Part shown: positions 8,219 through 18,656 of the stretch, in pieces
Position numbering within the stretch: the stretch's first letter is position 1
How the letters are laid out: each line of letters starts with the position of its first letter
Assembly: GCF_006716185.1 (NCBI RefSeq)
Contig: NZ_VFOP01000001.1
Coordinates: 372,001 to 436,000 of the forward strand
DNA: 64,000 nt
Direction of reading: 5' to 3'
DNA from: Ornithinicoccus hortensis
Lineage (GTDB): Bacteria > Actinomycetota > Actinomycetes > Actinomycetales > Dermatophilaceae
Position numbers and translations under genes: made by a program
The notes under the pieces: model-generated
What the model was told of the DNA's origin: nothing
The model's database searches: none
The model's input: the letters and a program-made list of their open reading frames with translations, nothing else

Positions 8219-9481
8219 TCACGCCTCGGGTTCGTCGGGCTCGTCGGAGGGCATCACGACCGAGCGGAACGGCGACAGGGTGAGGATCAGCGCCGCGACG
8301 ACCAGGCCACCGATCGCCACCGCGATGGCCGGGCGGTTGCCGTATGCCGAGGCGAACCATCCCGCGAGCGGCGCCGACACGGTGATGGTCCCCCAGTTGA
8401 ACGACCGGATGGTGGCATTCATCCGGGCGCGCAACCGGTCCGGCGTCACGGCGTTCCGGTAGCTGCCCTCGAGCGGACCCTTCAGCCCGTTCGCGACGCC
8501 GTAGACCAATTGGCCGGCGAGGAGGACCAGCACGCCACGCGGTCCGACCGGGGCCACCAGCGCGATCAGGAACGCCACCGGCGTCAGCCAGTCGGCGAGG
8601 ACGCAGATCCGACCGAGCCCGAACCGTTCCGCCAGCCGGGGCGTCAGGCCGGCCGCCAGCACTCCGCTGATCCCCGACGCCGCCAGGACGAGCCCGATCG
8701 AGACGGGGTCCAGCCCGATCTCCTGCGAGGCGTAGAAGACGAAGATCGTCATCACCGAGGAGTTGAAGAAGAACCAGGTATGCAGCGCGATCGCGTAGGG
8801 CGCCAGGGTCCGGTGCCGGTAGACCCACCGGAATCCCTCGGACAACTCACGCCCGATGTGTCGATCCGGCCCCCGGACGGGAGCAGGCTCCTGGACCCGG
8901 ATGAGGCTGACCATCACCGCTGACACGGCATACGTGACCCCGTTGACCAGGATGGCGACCGGGGCGGACAGGAACCGCACCAGGGAGCCGGCGAGGAGGG
9001 GCCCGACCGACTCGGCGGCCGTCATGGACTGCTCGATCCGGGAGTTGGCCGACGGCAGCAGACTCATTGGCACCAGCCGGGGCAGGAACGACTGGTGCGC
9101 CGCCATCGACGCCACCGAGGCGGTCCCCGACACGAGGACGAGGGCGGCGACCATCGGTACCGTCAGCTCACCGAGCAGCGCGAGGACGCCGATAGTGGCG
9201 AACACCACCGCACAGATCGTGTCGCCGGCGATGAGGACCGGGCGTCGCCGGACCCGGTCCACCAGCACGCCGACGAGCATCCCGAAGAGCAGTGACGGCA
9301 GCCACTGCGCGGACCGCACGAGCCCCAGGTCGGCCTGGTCGGCCTGCAGCGTCTCGATCAGGAGCAGCTGCAACGCCAGGTTGGAGGTGAACAGCCCGAG
9401 CCATTTCACGGTGTCGGACAGCCAGAGACGGACGAAGGCCGGGTACTGGAACACCCCGGACCCGGCCATGGGTCCAGTCAA
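8219..9481 (-). CDS. MFS transporter (MFS_3/EntS-like exporter)
   Basis: 420-residue major facilitator with about 12 hydrophobic segments. The early sequence FVRLWLSDTVKWLGLFTSNL and the loop motif VGVLVDRVRRRPVLI between helices 2 and 3 (the conserved MFS loop) match the MFS_3 group, which contains siderophore and drug exporters. The central loop PVRGPDRHIGRELSEGFRW and the second half beginning YAIALHTWFFFNSS are typical. It stands just upstream of the sigma-factor gene on the same strand and downstream of the TctABC genes, with no overlap on either side, so it may be its own unit. Substrate unknown. Confidence 0.85.
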   Translation of the reverse strand: MTGPMAGSGVFQYPAFVRLWLSDTVKWLGLFTSNLALQLLLIETLQADQADLGLVRSAQWLPSLLFGMLVGVLVDRVRRRPVLIAGDTICAVVFATIGVLALLGELTVPMVAALVLVSGTASVASMAAHQSFLPRLVPMSLLPSANSRIEQSMTAAESVGPLLAGSLVRFLSAPVAILVNGVTYAVSAVMVSLIRVQEPAPVRGPDRHIGRELSEGFRWVYRHRTLAPYAIALHTWFFFNSSVMTIFVFYASQEIGLDPVSIGLVLAASGISGVLAAGLTPRLAERFGLGRICVLADWLTPVAFLIALVAPVGPRGVLVLLAGQLVYGVANGLKGPLEGSYRNAVTPDRLRARMNATIRSFNWGTITVSAPLAGWFASAYGNRPAIAVAIGGLVVAALILTLSPFRSVVMPSDEPDEPEA

Positions 9482-9498
9482 TCAGCAGGGCACGGAGC

Positions 9499-11004
9499 TC
9501 AGAAGTCGGCCTTCTGTCGGTTGCGGACCTTGCCGATGACGCTGATCGCGATGGCGACGAGCAGGGCGGCGTAGATCGCGCGGGAGATCCAGCTGTCGAC
9601 CAGGGTCATCGGGTTGTTCTGCGAGAGGTTCATCGCTCCGCGCAGGGACTCCTCGGCCAGCGGCCCGAGGATCACGGCGATCAGGACGGGGGCCAACGGG
9701 ATGTCGAACCTGCGCATCGCGAACGCCAACACCCCGAGCCCAATCATGAAGGCGACGTCGACCATAGCGGCGGTCGCGGCATACACCCCGAGGCAGGAAA
9801 ACATCCCGATCGCGGCGTACAGATAGGCCTTCGGGATCTTGAGCAGTTGGGCCCAGAGTGGAGCGAACGGCAGGTTCAGGATGAGCAGCACGACGAGGCC
9901 GATGAAGAGACTGGCCAGCAGCGCCCAGACAAGTTCGGCGTTGCGGTCGAACAGCAGCGGCCCCGGCTGCATCCCGAACTGGAGGAAGGCGGCGATCATC
10001 ATCGCTGCCGTTGCGGAGGTCGGCAGCCCCAGGGCCAGCAGCGCTCCCATCGCCGTGCCCGAGGTGGCGTTCCCTGCCGCCTCCGGCCCCGCGACCCCGC
10101 GGATGGCCCCCGTGCCGAACTTGGGGTTCTTGCGGCGCCGGTCCAGTCGGCGCTCCAGGCCGTAGGACAGGAAGGTTGGGACTTCGGCCCCACCCGCCGG
10201 GATCACCCCGAACGGCACCCCGAAGCCGGTGCCGCGCAGCCACGCGGGTAGCGCCTCCTTGAACTCGGCCCGGCTCAGGAACGGGCGCCCCTTGGACGGC
10301 ATGAGGGACTGGTCGTCCGGACGGCCGACCTTGGACGAGACGAAGATGACCTCGCCGACGGCCAGCAGAGCCACGGTGATCACCACGATGCTGATGCCGT
10401 CGAACATCGCGATGTTGCCGAAGGTGAACCGCTGCACACCGCTGACCTGGTCGGTGCCGACCATCGCCAGGGCGAGTCCGATGAGCAGCGCCGCTAGCCC
10501 CTTGAGGGCGGAGTCGGCGACCACGGCCGAGATCGCGACGAAGGCGAACAAGGCGAGCGCGAAGTACTCACCAGGACCGAATTTCGTCGCCCAGTTCGCC
10601 AGGGATGGGGCGAAGAACACCACCAGGGTGGTCGCGATGAGACCGCCGATGAAGGCACCGATGGCGGAGGTTGCCAGGGCCTGTGGCGCCCGGCCGTCCT
10701 TGGCCATCCGGTGCCCCTCGAACGTGCCGGCGATCGCGGTGGAGTTGCCGGGCGTGTTCATCAGGATGCCGGCGATGGAGTCACCGAACAGCCCGCCGAA
10801 GTAGATCCCGGCGAACATCACCAGGGCCGAGAGCGGCTCCAGGGTGAAGGTGATCGGCAGGAGCAGGGCCACTGCCATGGCCGACCCCATGCCGGGAAGG
10901 ACGCCGACAGCGGTGCCGATGATGGCGCCGACCAGCACGTAGAACAGCGCCTGGAGGGTCAGCACATCGGCGAAGCCGCCGATCAGGTTGTTCAGCTGGT
11001 CCAT
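9499..11004 (-). CDS. tctA: Tripartite tricarboxylate transporter, large membrane subunit TctA
   Basis: 501-residue polytopic membrane protein of the TctA family. The signature VGVLPGMGSAMAVALLLPIT near residue 33 and GIYFGGLFGDSIAGILMNTPG near residue 67 are the family glycine-rich motifs, and a matching inverted-repeat motif ALLALGLPTSATAAMM occurs in the second half. With TctB and the periplasmic-type TctC it forms an ion-coupled secondary importer for citrate or another carboxylate. Its ATG is one base after the tctB stop. The cargo is not predictable from sequence. Confidence 0.93.
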   Translation of the reverse strand: MDQLNNLIGGFADVLTLQALFYVLVGAIIGTAVGVLPGMGSAMAVALLLPITFTLEPLSALVMFAGIYFGGLFGDSIAGILMNTPGNSTAIAGTFEGHRMAKDGRAPQALATSAIGAFIGGLIATTLVVFFAPSLANWATKFGPGEYFALALFAFVAISAVVADSALKGLAALLIGLALAMVGTDQVSGVQRFTFGNIAMFDGISIVVITVALLAVGEVIFVSSKVGRPDDQSLMPSKGRPFLSRAEFKEALPAWLRGTGFGVPFGVIPAGGAEVPTFLSYGLERRLDRRRKNPKFGTGAIRGVAGPEAAGNATSGTAMGALLALGLPTSATAAMMIAAFLQFGMQPGPLLFDRNAELVWALLASLFIGLVVLLILNLPFAPLWAQLLKIPKAYLYAAIGMFSCLGVYAATAAMVDVAFMIGLGVLAFAMRRFDIPLAPVLIAVILGPLAEESLRGAMNLSQNNPMTLVDSWISRAIYAALLVAIAISVIGKVRNRQKADF

Positions 11005-11005
11005 C

Positions 11006-11554
11006 TCAACCGCCCATCACACCCGGGGGCAGACTGAGCCCCAACATCCCGGAGAACACGAGCTGCATGATCGAGGACATTGCCAACCCGATCAGCAGGT
11101 TGAACAGGTAGCGCCGGTTGCCCAGCCCGATCGTGATCCCCCAGAAGACCAGCGCAGCGGAGATGATCCAACCGACCGTCTCCAGGATCAGTGCGAAGCC
11201 GACGAAGGACCCGACGGTGATCGCGACGGCCGGCCAGTTGCTCGCGGTGCCCTCCCGCATGCTGCCGTCCTCGGCGATCATCGACTCGGGGATGTCGGGT
11301 TGCCGGAGGATCTGGATCGCCAGCAGGATCGCCACCACGAAGCAGGCGACTGCGGCGATCCATGGGAAGACCTTCGGCCCGAACAGTTCTCCGTCGTCGG
11401 CGACGTCCATGTCCAGGATCCCGTAGACGAGGAAGAGCCCCAGGACCAGGAGTACGCCTGGGATCACCAGACCACTGCGGCCCACCCAGAAACCGTGCGG
11501 TCCCACTGGCTCGTGCGTCTCGTGGACCAGTGGGGATCGTGGTTCGTCGGTCAT
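11006..11554 (-). CDS. tctB: Tripartite tricarboxylate transporter, small membrane subunit TctB
   Basis: 182-residue membrane protein with about four helices: residues 28-47, a pair around 66-82, and 108-125 plus 150-170. It has the poor sequence conservation but clear topology typical of TctB. The ending LPPGVMGG is usual for the family. It lies between tctC and tctA in the standard C-B-A order and overlaps the tctC stop by four bases (ATGA). It forms the membrane complex with TctA. Confidence 0.9.
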   Translation of the reverse strand: MTDEPRSPLVHETHEPVGPHGFWVGRSGLVIPGVLLVLGLFLVYGILDMDVADDGELFGPKVFPWIAAVACFVVAILLAIQILRQPDIPESMIAEDGSMREGTASNWPAVAITVGSFVGFALILETVGWIISAALVFWGITIGLGNRRYLFNLLIGLAMSSIMQLVFSGMLGLSLPPGVMGG

Positions 11555-12555
11555 TGCACCAACCCCAGGTCGACGAGGATCTCGGTGATCCGTTCCTGCT
11601 CAGTCTCCAGGAAGGCCCCGAACTCGTCCCCGGTGAGGAAGGACTCCTCCCACCGGTTACGGTCCACGGCCTCCTGCCACTCAGGGGTGTCCACCATCTC
11701 GGTCACGATGTCGATGAGCACCTCCTGCTCCTCCTCGCTCAAGCCGGCCGGGGCGACGAAGCCACGCCAGTTGACCAGGTCGACGGCCGGGTAGCCGACC
11801 TCTTCCATGGTCGGCACGTCCAGGCCCTCGAGCCGCTCGGGCGCGACCACCGCGAGCGCTCGGAGACGGCCGTCCTCGATGAGGTCGCGGAAGTCGTTGA
11901 ACCCGCTGATCCCGACGCCGGGAGTGCCCGAAGCCGTGGACAGCAAGGCGATGGTCAGGTCCCCACCGCCGGCGTATGCGGCGTACTCGATCTCTGCGGG
12001 ATCGATGCCCGCCTCCCGGGCCAGCATCGCGGCAACCATGTGGTCGATGCCGCCCGCAGAGCCTCCACCGATCGGCATCGCCCCCGGGTCCTGCTCCCAG
12101 GCGGCGATGAGGTCGTCCAGCGTCTGGAACTCGCTGTGCTCCGGGACCGCGATGACCTCGAAGTCCTCTGCGAGCCGGGCGATCGGGGTCATCTCCGACA
12201 GGTCCAGATCGCTGGGGCTGAGCGCGATCCCGCCGAGCATCACCGTGCCGGTGACCATGATCGTGGAGGACTCACCATCCATTCGTCTGAGCTGGCTGAG
12301 CCCGATGGTGCCGCCTGCGCCCGGGACATTGAGGACCTGCGGGTTGAGCACGATCTTGTTGCTGCGCAACGCATTCTCCGACTCGCGCCCGACCAGGTCC
12401 CACCCACCCCCGGCGGCGGCGGGCGCGATGATCACGAGCTTGGTGTGCGCGTCGGCCCGCGATCCGGACCGGTTCGCGTCGATGCCGGCGGCGATCACCA
12501 GGGCGGCCACGACCACCACGCCGAGCACCCACCCCACACTCTTCGGGATCCTCAT
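11551..12555 (-). CDS. tctC: TctC-family carboxylate-binding protein
   Basis: 334-residue solute-binding protein of the tripartite tricarboxylate family. The start at 12555 has AGGAGG just upstream and gives a membrane anchor MRIPKSVGWVLGVVVVAALV at the very N-terminus with no lipobox. Family motifs are APAAAGGGWDLVGRE near residue 45, VLNVPGAGGTIGLSQL near 75 and GGGSAGGIDHMVAAMLA near 165. It captures a carboxylate outside the membrane for TctAB. A universal-stress-protein gene is transcribed divergently 139 bases away. Confidence 0.92.
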   Translation of the reverse strand: MRIPKSVGWVLGVVVVAALVIAAGIDANRSGSRADAHTKLVIIAPAAAGGGWDLVGRESENALRSNKIVLNPQVLNVPGAGGTIGLSQLRRMDGESSTIMVTGTVMLGGIALSPSDLDLSEMTPIARLAEDFEVIAVPEHSEFQTLDDLIAAWEQDPGAMPIGGGSAGGIDHMVAAMLAREAGIDPAEIEYAAYAGGGDLTIALLSTASGTPGVGISGFNDFRDLIEDGRLRALAVVAPERLEGLDVPTMEEVGYPAVDLVNWRGFVAPAGLSEEEQEVLIDIVTEMVDTPEWQEAVDRNRWEESFLTGDEFGAFLETEQERITEILVDLGLVQ

Positions 12556-12694
12556 GGAGCCTCCTGGGCGGCCGCTCTGCCGCACGTCCTGCGTCTCTGG
12601 TTCATGCTCGGGACCGCGCGGATCAGAGTCTGCCACGGACGGTGTGCAGTCGCTACGATGCGTGCACCCAGGCCACTCCCCGATGGAGGCCCAG

Positions 12695-13111
12695 ATGTCC
12701 ATAGCGGTAGCTCACAGCGACACGCCGGAAGGTCGGGCGGCCCTGTTGGCGGCCAGCGCCTGGGCGGAGACTCACGACACCGACTTGCTTGTGCTGCATG
12801 TTGAGGGCGACACCGCCTCGGAGACCACGAGGCCCGAGGCCCGTCAGTCGGGGGTCCACGAGGTGGAGCGCGCGGTGACCGACACCTTCCAGCAGCACGG
12901 GGCACACCCGGTGGACTGGAGCGTCGTCGCCACCCCGTCCGGCGGGGACGTCGCATCGGCCCTGCTCGACCTGGTGGTGGAGCACGCCGCGGAGCTCCTC
13001 GTGGTCGGCTCCCAACGCCGCAGCCGGGTCGGCAAGCTGCTGATGGGCAGCACGGTGCAGCGGGTGGTACTCGACAGCCCTGTGCCGGTCCTCGTGGTCA
13101 GGGCCGGCTGA
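12695..13111 (+). CDS. Universal stress protein (UspA family)
   Basis: 138-residue single-domain Usp. It begins MSIAVAHSDTPEGRAALLAA and ends with the ATP-binding type motif GSQRRSRVGKLLMGSTVQRV followed by SPVPVLVVR, the G-x2-R-x8-GS pattern of nucleotide-binding Usp proteins. The ATG at 12695 is favoured over one 12 bases upstream because GGAGG lies at proper spacing only for the former. It is divergent from tctC; no functional link is shown. Confidence 0.9.
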   Translation: MSIAVAHSDTPEGRAALLAASAWAETHDTDLLVLHVEGDTASETTRPEARQSGVHEVERAVTDTFQQHGAHPVDWSVVATPSGGDVASALLDLVVEHAAELLVVGSQRRSRVGKLLMGSTVQRVVLDSPVPVLVVRAG

Positions 13112-13126
13112 GAAGAAACCGCGGGT

Positions 13127-14185
13127 TCATGGCCGTGGCGCCCGACGGAAATGGGCCGTCACCCGCTGGTTCACCCCGTCCACGGTGATCTGCTCGCCAA
13201 ACGGCAGCAGGTGCTGGGGAAGGGTGTGCCCACAGTCGACGTCTTGCACCACGACCATGTCCTCGTGGTATTCGGCCACGGCACGCAACACCTGCTCTCG
13301 GTATGCAGCGCGAGCACGGGAGGCCACGACCGGGTCCGGGACCATCCGCTCGTCATCAACGATCGGTCGGCCCCACACCAGGGCATCGAAGGCAGCCAGC
13401 AGCCCACGCTCCCCAAGCAGGCGCAGCATGCGGTAGACCTCGTGCGGGGACGGCAGCTCCTCGGAGGTCTCCAGCAGCAGGACGCCACCCTGGTACTCCT
13501 CGACCGGCCGCACGAACCGTCCGACCGCAAGCACCCACGACAGGATCTCCAGGCAGCCTCCCCAGAGCCGACCGGTCACGGCGCGGGACGGCCCCGCCCA
13601 GGACCACGGCTCGGCGGGGTAGCTCTCCGGCCGATCGGTCAGCGCCCGCGGGTGGTCCCACCGGTGGCCAACCTCGCTGATCTGAGTGGGTACCTCCAGC
13701 ACGTGGTCGCCCCCGCTCAGCGCCAGCCGGAGGGAGTCCAGGTGCAGCGGGTGGGGTGCAGGCCCGGGACCGATGGAGATCTGGGTGCTGCCTCCGTGCA
13801 CCGCGGGGACGCGGTGATAAGCGAGCCAGCTCAACAGGTTGGTGTTGTCGGAGAAGCCGAGGAAGGGTTTGGGGTCGGCGCGCACCGGCCGTGCATCCAG
13901 GTACGGCGTCATCGTGATCTGGTCGTCGCCACCGATGGTGGACAGGATCGCCCGGATCGAGGGGTCTGCGAAGGCGGCGTTGACGTCGGCCGCCCGCTCT
14001 CGGGGTGTGGTCGTGCGGCGGGTGGTGGGAAACTCCACGGGCTCGAGTCCCAGGCGTTCCCGGAGGCGATCCATGGCCTGCTCATGCACCTGCGGGTAGT
14101 GTGCGGGCGCGGCCCAGGAGGGGGAGAGGACTGCCACCCGGTCACCGGCCCGGACCTCCCGGAGGGTCAGCCAGGCATCATTCAT
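13127..14185 (-). CDS. S66-family peptidase (LD-carboxypeptidase/MccF-like)
   Basis: 352-residue serine peptidase of family S66. The nucleophile sits in the family motif KPFLGFSDNTNLL near residue 112, preceded by ILSTIGGDDQ. The catalytic Glu and His are expected in GGVLLLETSEELPSP and VDCGHTLPQ near the C-terminus. Such enzymes cleave the L,D bond of muropeptides or inactivate microcin C-like peptide nucleotides; the longer MccF-like architecture here favours the second group slightly. The start at 14185 overlaps the stop of the upstream GNAT gene by four bases, better than an upstream ATG that would overlap it more. Confidence 0.88.
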   Translation of the reverse strand: MNDAWLTLREVRAGDRVAVLSPSWAAPAHYPQVHEQAMDRLRERLGLEPVEFPTTRRTTTPRERAADVNAAFADPSIRAILSTIGGDDQITMTPYLDARPVRADPKPFLGFSDNTNLLSWLAYHRVPAVHGGSTQISIGPGPAPHPLHLDSLRLALSGGDHVLEVPTQISEVGHRWDHPRALTDRPESYPAEPWSWAGPSRAVTGRLWGGCLEILSWVLAVGRFVRPVEEYQGGVLLLETSEELPSPHEVYRMLRLLGERGLLAAFDALVWGRPIVDDERMVPDPVVASRARAAYREQVLRAVAEYHEDMVVVQDVDCGHTLPQHLLPFGEQITVDGVNQRVTAHFRRAPRP

Positions 14186-14922
14186 GGTGCCGGTCGCTCC
14201 CATTCGACCCGCACCACCGTCGGCACCCCGCCGATGTGCTCGACCATCCGGTGCGAGTCACGGTTCAACACGTCGGTCTCGGTGATGATCTCGGGAACCC
14301 CCCGCTCCCGCAGCGGCAGGGCGACGGCATACAGCAGGGCGGGCGCGAGCCGGGTGCGCCGCCAGGGACGCCGCACACCGAGGCACCCCAGCCGCGGGGC
14401 AGGGCTGCGGTTCCAGACGCGGACCAAGCCGTCGTACTCACCCGTCTCGGTGCGCACCGCGATCAGATAGAGCGCGGGATCGAACTCGTCGTCGGACAGG
14501 GTCTCGAGCAACTCCGCGGCGGTCGCATACCACCCGGCCGCACCCGGGATGTCCTGCCGGATCTCGTTGTCCAGCCGGGCGACCCTTTCGGGGTCGGCGT
14601 CGGCAACCCGTATGAAGTGGTGCCCGTCCGCGGTCACCTGCCGATCGGGGAGCCGGTCCAGCGGGATCCGCCAGTGCTGCTCGCGCCGCGTGGGACGGAA
14701 CCCTGCGGCACCCAGCGCGTCAGCCGCGGCAGTGTCCGCCTCGTCCAACTCCAGCACCAGGGGACCGGAGACATCGTGGGCGACGGCCGCTGCCAACGTG
14801 GCCCACAGGTCGGGTCGGCCGGTCGGCAGCCGCACGAGTCCCTTGCCGTCGGGGCGCATGATGACGGCCAACTCCGCGCCGTCGCAACTCCAGACGTCCT
14901 CGGCCGTTCGCGTCACCTGCAC
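14182..14922 (-). CDS. GNAT-family N-acetyltransferase
   Basis: About 246 residues with a C-terminal acetyltransferase fold. The acetyl-CoA loop region reads RLGCLGVRRPWRRTRLAPAL, then a helix and ITETDVLNRDSHRMVEHIGG, the terminal GNAT strand. The N-terminal half (GPLVLELDEADTAAADALGA) may be a degenerate second GNAT domain. The start is uncertain: the open frame runs back over pntB, so one of two GTG codons (14922 or 14916) after the pntB stop is the likely start. It is coupled by an ATGA overlap to the S66 peptidase gene; acetylation of amino-nucleotide antibiotics next to an MccF-like peptidase is an attractive but unproven link. Confidence 0.75.
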   Translation of the reverse strand: MQVTRTAEDVWSCDGAELAVIMRPDGKGLVRLPTGRPDLWATLAAAVAHDVSGPLVLELDEADTAAADALGAAGFRPTRREQHWRIPLDRLPDRQVTADGHHFIRVADADPERVARLDNEIRQDIPGAAGWYATAAELLETLSDDEFDPALYLIAVRTETGEYDGLVRVWNRSPAPRLGCLGVRRPWRRTRLAPALLYAVALPLRERGVPEIITETDVLNRDSHRMVEHIGGVPTVVRVEWERPAP

Positions 14923-14968
14923 CAGTCGAGTCCACCAGCGATGGCCACCCCGGGCAACAGGTTTCCCC

Positions 14969-16369
14969 TCACAGGTCCCGCAGCACCGACTCGACCGCCT
15001 CCTTGGCATCGCCGAACAGCATCCGCGTGTTGTCCCGGTAGAACAGCGGGTTCTGCACGCCGGCATACCCGCTGGCCATCGACCGCTTGAGTACCACGAC
15101 GTCCCTCGCGTGCCACACCTCGAGCACCGGCATACCGGCGATCGGCGACCCCGGCTCATCCACGGCCGCCGGATTGACGGTGTCGTTGGCGCCGATGACG
15201 AGGACGACGTCGGTGTCGCCGAAGTCGCCGTTGATCTCGTCCATCCCGAGCACGATGTCGTAGGGCACTTTCGCCTCGGCGAGCAGCACGTTCATGTGAC
15301 CGGGCAGTCGCCCCGCGACGGGGTGTATGCCGAAGCGCACCTGCGCGCCCCGCTTGCGTAGCCGGGCGGTCAGGTCGGCGACGGGATACTGCGCCTGCGC
15401 CACGGCCATGCCGTAGCCGGGGGTGATGACCACCGACCGGGCCTCCCGGAGCAGCTCGGCCACCTCCGCGGCGTTGCTCTCCCGGTAGTCACCGACCCGC
15501 TCGCCCTCCTCGAAGGCGACGCTCTCGGTGCCGAAGCCGCCGGCGATCACCGAGATGAAGGAGCGGTTCATCGCCCGGCACATCAGGTAGCTGAGGATGG
15601 CACCGGAGGACCCCACGAGGGCGCCGGTGACGATCAGCAGGTCGTTGCCCAGGATGAAGCCGGCCGCGGCGGCCGCCCACCCGGAGTAACTGTTGAGCAT
15701 CGACACCACGATCGGCATGTCCCCGCCACCGATCGAGGCCACCAGGTGCCAGCCGAAGGCGAGGGCGATCACCGTCATCAGCACCAGCGGCAGCACCGAG
15801 TGGCTCACCATGAACCAGACGAGCAGCCCAGCGGAGACCACGAGCGCCAGCAGGTTGAGCAGGTGCCGGTGCGGGAGCATCAACGGGTTGGCGGAGATCT
15901 TGGCGCTGAGCTTGAGCGCCGCGATGACGGAGCCGGTGAAGGTCACCGCGCCGATGAAGATGCCGAGGAAGACCTCGACCAGGTGGATGGTCTCCTCCGC
16001 CCCGGTCAGCGGACCGGGAGCGACGTAGGCGTTGTAGCCGACGAGCACCGCCGCGATCCCGACGAAGCTGTGCAGCACCGCGATGAGCTGGGGGATCGAG
16101 GTCATCTCCACGACGCGGGCGCGCCACAGGCCGATCGCCGCGCCGACCGCCATCGCGGCCCCGATCAGTGCGAGCGTCAGGACCGGGTTGTCCGCCTCCA
16201 GCGCGGCCAGCCACACGGTCGCACCGAGCGCGATCGTCATGCCGATGATGCCGAAGGCGTTGCCGCGCCGGGCGGTCTCGTGCTTGGACAGCCCCGCCAG
16301 GGACAGCACGAACAGCACGGCCGCGATGATGTAGGCGGCCTGCACGAGGTTGAGGGAGGTGACGCTCAT
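14969..16369 (-). CDS. pntB: NAD(P) transhydrogenase, beta subunit
   Basis: 466 residues, close to the E. coli PntB length. The first about 260 residues hold the membrane helices of domain II ([20 protein letters not shown], then [14 protein letters not shown]), and the C-terminal about 180 residues are the NADP-binding domain III with [11 protein letters not shown] near residue 315, [20 protein letters not shown] near 390 and [12 protein letters not shown] near 425. With PntA it couples hydride transfer between NADH and NADP+ to proton flow across the cytoplasmic membrane. Its ATG overlaps the pntA stop by four bases. Confidence 0.95.
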   Translation of the reverse strand: MSVTSLNLVQAAYIIAAVLFVLSLAGLSKHETARRGNAFGIIGMTIALGATVWLAALEADNPVLTLALIGAAMAVGAAIGLWRARVVEMTSIPQLIAVLHSFVGIAAVLVGYNAYVAPGPLTGAEETIHLVEVFLGIFIGAVTFTGSVIAALKLSAKISANPLMLPHRHLLNLLALVVSAGLLVWFMVSHSVLPLVLMTVIALAFGWHLVASIGGGDMPIVVSMLNSYSGWAAAAAGFILGNDLLIVTGALVGSSGAILSYLMCRAMNRSFISVIAGGFGTESVAFEEGERVGDYRESNAAEVAELLREARSVVITPGYGMAVAQAQYPVADLTARLRKRGAQVRFGIHPVAGRLPGHMNVLLAEAKVPYDIVLGMDEINGDFGDTDVVLVIGANDTVNPAAVDEPGSPIAGMPVLEVWHARDVVVLKRSMASGYAGVQNPLFYRDNTRMLFGDAKEAVESVLRDL

Positions 16370-17922
16370 GCCGCCTCGTCCCGCCGGAACATCCGCAGCA
16401 TCCGCCCGGTGACGGCGAACCCGCCGAAGACGTTGACGCTGGCCACCACCACGGCCCCCAGGGCCAGGCTGCGGACCAGGAGGTCCTCGTTGCCGACCTG
16501 GAGGAGCGCGCCGACCAGGATGATGCCGCTGATCGCATTGGTCTCGGCGAGCAACGGTGTATGCAGGGCGTGCGTCACGTTGGTGATCACGTAGAAGCCG
16601 ACGATGACGGCGAGCGTGAACACGGTGAAGTGGCCCAGGAAGGTCGGCGGCGAGACGCTGGCCACCAGCGCGAAGAGGACCGCGGCGAGGCCCATCGCGG
16701 CGTACCGGCGACGCGGGTCCGGTGGGGGTTTCGGGGGCGAGGGCGCGGGCTCCGGCTCGTCGACGGTAGCGGCTGCGGCCGCTGGGGGCGTGGCCGACAC
16801 GGTGACCGGGGGCGGCGGCCAGGTCACGGTGCCCTCGTGGACCACGGTCAGGCCGCGCTGCACCTCGTCGTCCAGGTCGAGGACCAGGTCACCGTCCGAG
16901 CCGGGGGTGAGCAGCGTGATCAGGTTGGCGATGTTGGTGCCGAACAGCTGCGACGCCTGCGTCGGCAGCCGCCCGGGCAGGTCGGTGTAGCCGATCACCC
17001 TGACCCCGCCTGCGGTCGTCGTGACCTCGCCCGGCACGGTCGCCGCACAGTTGCCGCCGTTGGCCGCCGCCATGTCCACGACCACGCTGCCCGGTCTCAT
17101 GGCGGCCACGGTCTCGGCGGTGATCAGCCGGGGCGCCGGCCGGCCCGGGATGAGGGCGGTGGTGATGACGATGTCGGCCTCGGCGCACTCCTGCGCATAC
17201 ACCTCCATCGCCCGTGCCTCGAGGTCCTCGTCCATCTCGCGGGCGTACCCGTCGGCGCTGGGCCCCTGGTCGGGGAGCTCGATCTGGACGAACTCGGCGC
17301 CCATCGAGGCGACCTGCTCGGCCACCTCCGGCCGGATGTCGAAGGCCCGGACAATGGCGCCCAGGCTCGAGGCGGCGCCGATCGCGGCCAGGCCGGCGAC
17401 CCCCGCGCCGATCACGAAGACCTTCGCCGGCGGCACGGTGCCGGCGGCCGTGACCTGGCCGGTGAACACCGACCCGAACTGGTGCGCCGCCTCGACCACG
17501 GCCCGGTAGCCACCGATGTTCGCCATCGAGGAGAGCACGTCCAGCGACTGCGCCCGGGAGATCCTGGGCACCGCGTCCATCGCCAGGGCCGTCACCCCAC
17601 GGGCGGCGAGCGCGTCCAGCAGGTCCGGGGACAGCGCCGGGCTGAGCAGCGCGACCAGGGTGGTGCCCGGTCGCAGCCACGCGATCTCCTCGGTCGAGGG
17701 CGCGTTGACCTTCAACATCACGTCGGCGGACCACACCTCCGGTCCGGGGTCCACGGTGGCGCCCGCCCCGGCATACGCCTCGTCCGGATAACTGGCCCGG
17801 CTCCCCGCCCCGGACTGGACGGTCACGGCATACCCCAGGGCGACCAGCCGACCCACCGACTGCGGCGTCGCGGCGACGCGCGTCTCCCCGGGGAGCGACT
17901 CCAACGGGACGCCAATGCGCAC
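16366..17922 (-). CDS. pntA: NAD(P) transhydrogenase, alpha subunit (single-chain type)
   Basis: 518 residues from a GTG with AAGGAG upstream. The start [20 protein letters not shown] closely resembles E. coli PntA. Domain I binds NAD(H): [20 protein letters not shown] near residue 175 and the RQD-loop region around [21 protein letters not shown] proline-rich linker (about 385-430) leads to four C-terminal membrane helices ([15 protein letters not shown] onwards). Many actinobacteria split this protein into PntAA and PntAB; here both are one chain. The open frame continues upstream of the GTG but without a ribosome site. Confidence 0.94.
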   Translation of the reverse strand: MRIGVPLESLPGETRVAATPQSVGRLVALGYAVTVQSGAGSRASYPDEAYAGAGATVDPGPEVWSADVMLKVNAPSTEEIAWLRPGTTLVALLSPALSPDLLDALAARGVTALAMDAVPRISRAQSLDVLSSMANIGGYRAVVEAAHQFGSVFTGQVTAAGTVPPAKVFVIGAGVAGLAAIGAASSLGAIVRAFDIRPEVAEQVASMGAEFVQIELPDQGPSADGYAREMDEDLEARAMEVYAQECAEADIVITTALIPGRPAPRLITAETVAAMRPGSVVVDMAAANGGNCAATVPGEVTTTAGGVRVIGYTDLPGRLPTQASQLFGTNIANLITLLTPGSDGDLVLDLDDEVQRGLTVVHEGTVTWPPPPVTVSATPPAAAAATVDEPEPAPSPPKPPPDPRRRYAAMGLAAVLFALVASVSPPTFLGHFTVFTLAVIVGFYVITNVTHALHTPLLAETNAISGIILVGALLQVGNEDLLVRSLALGAVVVASVNVFGGFAVTGRMLRMFRRDEAA

Positions 17923-17987
17923 AGGGGCTCCTTCGCCTCGGGTCGACGGCGGTCCCCCGTCCCGTGGACCGTCCGCCGCTTCGCACC

Positions 17988-18575
17988 CTACAAGGAGGGT
18001 CCGACCGGGCCCGGGAGGTCCCCGGCCGCGAGGTCGGCGGGGACGACCCGGAGGGGCCACGGCCGGGCCAGTTCTGCCACCTCGTCGCCGGCAGCGCGGG
18101 CCACCTCGCGGTAGCCGTCGGCGTCCAGCTCCCAGGCCCGCAGGGACGGCTCGTCCGGGTCCACCACCCAGTAGGACGGGGTCCCTGCCTGCTCGTAGCG
18201 CAGCAGCTTTGCGCCGAGGTCGAAGGAGCGGGTGCTGGGCGAGAGCACCTCGACGACCAGGGCAGGAGGGCCGTCGACCCACCCCGCCGTGACGGTGGCC
18301 GGTGCCGCGACCAGCAGGTCCGGCTGCACCACGGTGTCCGTTCCGAGCCGGACGTCCAGCGGTGCGGCATACACCCGGTGCCCCGGCGTGATCGTCGACC
18401 GCAGCAGGAACAGCAGCTCGGTGACCACCTGCTGGTGGCGCGGGACGGGCGACGGGGTCACGACCAGCACCCCGTCGATGAGCTCGTAGCGGTGCCCGTC
18501 CTCGACGTCACGGATCGCCTCGAAGTCCTCGAGGGTCAACGGCCGGCTCAGCGGAGGGGTCGGCATGACTCCCAT
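17988..18575 (-). CDS. Uma2-family (DUF820) putative restriction endonuclease
   Basis: 195-residue Uma2 protein with the PD-(D/E)xK nuclease core: [13 protein letters not shown] near residue 35, the Asp in VVQPDLLV near 90, the Glu in [15 protein letters not shown] near 112 and the Lys in [11 protein letters not shown], then YWVVDPDEP. Such genes are widespread and often duplicated in actinobacteria and cyanobacteria; their biological role is not established. Two in-frame ATGs (18575 and 18566) are possible; the first has AAGGGGG upstream. It is on the same strand as pntAB, upstream of it. Confidence 0.85.
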   Translation of the reverse strand: MGVMPTPPLSRPLTLEDFEAIRDVEDGHRYELIDGVLVVTPSPVPRHQQVVTELLFLLRSTITPGHRVYAAPLDVRLGTDTVVQPDLLVAAPATVTAGWVDGPPALVVEVLSPSTRSFDLGAKLLRYEQAGTPSYWVVDPDEPSLRAWELDADGYREVARAAGDEVAELARPWPLRVVPADLAAGDLPGPVGPSL

Positions 18576-18656
18576 AGTCCCCCTTCCCTCCCATGCGGTC
18601 CAGGTTGGCACGGCACGCCGGACGCGGGGCCGTCCGTCCACAGCCGGGCCCGCAAC

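Noticed and set aside
14970-15159. Extending the GNAT gene N-terminus over pntB
   Set aside because: The added residues are an arginine/cysteine-rich shadow of pntB and lack a ribosome site.
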